NCBI GenBank assembly: GCA_041676005.1
Contig: JBAYST010000037.1
Location: 1 to 6,623 of the forward strand
DNA length: 6,623 nucleotides
Direction: 5' to 3'
Origin: JBAYST01 sp041676005
GTDB taxonomy: Bacteria > Bacillota_I > Bacilli_A > RFN20 > CAG-826
This document shows, piece by piece, positions 5,642 to 6,623 of this stretch (its first letter is position 1; each line of letters starts with the position of its first letter). The translations under genes and the position numbers were made by a program. Under the pieces are notes generated by a model, which saw nothing but the letters and a program-made list of their open reading frames with translations, did no database searches and had not been told where the DNA came from.

Positions 5642-6541
5642 ATGACCGATATTATTATCATCGGTGGCGGTCCTGCTGGGATGACAGCGGCTTTATATGC
5701 TCTACGAGCAGGCAAAAAAGTTCTCATTCTTGAAAAAGAAAATTTTGGTGGGCAGATCGCAGATTCTCCTCGACTCGAAAACTATCCTTCAATCAAAGAA
5801 ATCTCTGGACTAGATTGGGCGAGTAATCTCTATGAACAAATCAGTGATTTAGGTGCCGAATTTGAACTCGAAGATGTTTTAAACATTAAAAAAGAAGGAA
5901 ATATTTTTAAAGTCACGACAAATTATGGAATCCATGAAAGCAAAGCTGTCATCATCGCCAATGGCGTCAGACATCGACGAATCAATGCTAAAAATGAAGA
6001 TAAATTTTTAGGTCATGGAGTCAGTTATTGCGCGATTTGTGATGGGGCATTTTATAAAGACCAAGAAGTGTTTTTAGTCGGTGATGGAAACACCGCAGTT
6101 CAATATGCTTTATTATTGAGCAATTATTGCACTAAAGTGCATGTGGTCACTTTGTTCGATAAATTTTTTGCAGATAAAATCATTGTCGACCGTTTGTTAG
6201 CAAAAGAAAATATCACCGTTCGTCATAATTTTAATCTCGTCGAATTAAATGGTGATAAAGAATTAAAAGAGATAACTTTTGAAGACACAAAAACCAAAGA
6301 ATTAACTGCTTTTAAAACAAACGCTTTATTTGTCGCAATCGGACAAATCCCCGATAATGAAAAATTTCTTCCTTTGGTCGAGCTCGATAAAGGTTATATC
6401 CTCACCGATGATGAAATGCGCACGAAAACACCTGGATTATTCGCAATCGGAGATACGCGTAAAAAAACAGTTCGCCAATTGGTGACTGCACTTAACGATG
6501 CTTCAATCGCGGCTTTAAACGCGGTTGATCTCATGGATTAA
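5642..6541 (+). CDS. trxB: Thioredoxin-reductase-like FAD flavoprotein
   Basis: This is a cytosolic flavin disulfide reductase that passes electrons through FAD and a Cys pair to a redoxin. At 299 residues it is slightly shorter than the usual 305-320. In order: FAD-binding IIIGGGPAG (5-13); the GGQI segment (36-39); active site C130-A-I-C133-D; second nucleotide-fold motif VGDGNTA (146-152); and C-terminal FAD-binding GLFAIGD (265-271), followed by KKTVRQLVTALNDASIAA. Normal NADPH-dependent enzymes then carry HRRxxxR to grip the 2'-phosphate; here the stretch reads VVTLFDKFFADK (168-179) with no arginine. NADH or another donor is therefore possible. The start follows AAAGGAAG, which overlaps the nrdD stop region; the gap between genes is only 5 bases, so the two are co-transcribed and probably translationally coupled. 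The natural partner is the CPNC redoxin at the end of nrdD. Confidence 0.92.
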   Translation: MTDIIIIGGGPAGMTAALYALRAGKKVLILEKENFGGQIADSPRLENYPSIKEISGLDWASNLYEQISDLGAEFELEDVLNIKKEGNIFKVTTNYGIHESKAVIIANGVRHRRINAKNEDKFLGHGVSYCAICDGAFYKDQEVFLVGDGNTAVQYALLLSNYCTKVHVVTLFDKFFADKIIVDRLLAKENITVRHNFNLVELNGDKELKEITFEDTKTKELTAFKTNALFVAIGQIPDNEKFLPLVELDKGYILTDDEMRTKTPGLFAIGDTRKKTVRQLVTALNDASIAALNAVDLMD

Positions 6542-6582
6542 GTCAATATCCGCGAAGTTCAACTGATTCAACATATTTTGAT

Positions 6583-6615
6583 AAAACGCTCTTATAAATG
6601 AGGGCGTTTTCTTTT
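6583..6615 (+). terminator. Terminator of the nrdD-trxB operon
   Basis: AAAACGCTCT (6583-6592) pairs with AGGGCGTTTT (6601-6610), with one G-T wobble and a short loop, followed by CTTTT. It lies about 40 bases after the trxB stop codon, so the operon holds just the two genes. Confidence 0.88.
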
Positions 6616-6623
6616 GTCACAGA

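Overview
The window is an AT-rich, single-strand-biased stretch of a low-GC Gram-positive-type genome. All the confident genes read on the plus strand. Each has an AGGAG-type ribosome binding site and a TAA stop, and each transcription unit ends in a clear hairpin plus T-run terminator. Tryptophan is written TGG throughout and no gene is interrupted by TGA, so the standard bacterial code fits. The surface-protein module and the fused NrdD resemble those of uncultured gut Bacilli, Erysipelotrichales and RF39/Mycoplasmatota-like lineages. That placement is an inference from remembered family patterns, not a search result.

Layout: (1) 1-804, the 3' part of a surface protein with a C-terminal membrane anchor, then a terminator. 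(2) 998-1795, a lipoprotein of unknown function with its own candidate promoter and terminator. (3) 1928-2872, class II fructose-bisphosphate aldolase (glycolysis), again a single-gene unit. (4) 2873-3248, a 376-base intergenic region holding the fba terminator, a possible 42-residue minus-strand ORF, several palindromes and a structured leader. (5) 3249-6541, a two-gene operon encoding an anaerobic (class III) ribonucleotide reductase with a fused C-terminal redoxin, followed 5 bases later by a thioredoxin-reductase-like flavoprotein, then a terminator.

The operon is the most coherent system here. The flavoprotein should reduce the CPNC redoxin domain, which in turn would reduce the cysteines of the glycyl-radical reductase. 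This gives a compact electron route for making dNTPs without oxygen. Two details stand out. A full Shine-Dalgarno sequence and in-frame ATG sit exactly at the junction between reductase and redoxin, so the redoxin may also be made as a free protein. The flavoprotein also lacks the arginine-rich motif that normally reads the 2'-phosphate of NADPH, so its electron donor is open. The radical-SAM activase NrdG, which the reductase requires, is not in the window.
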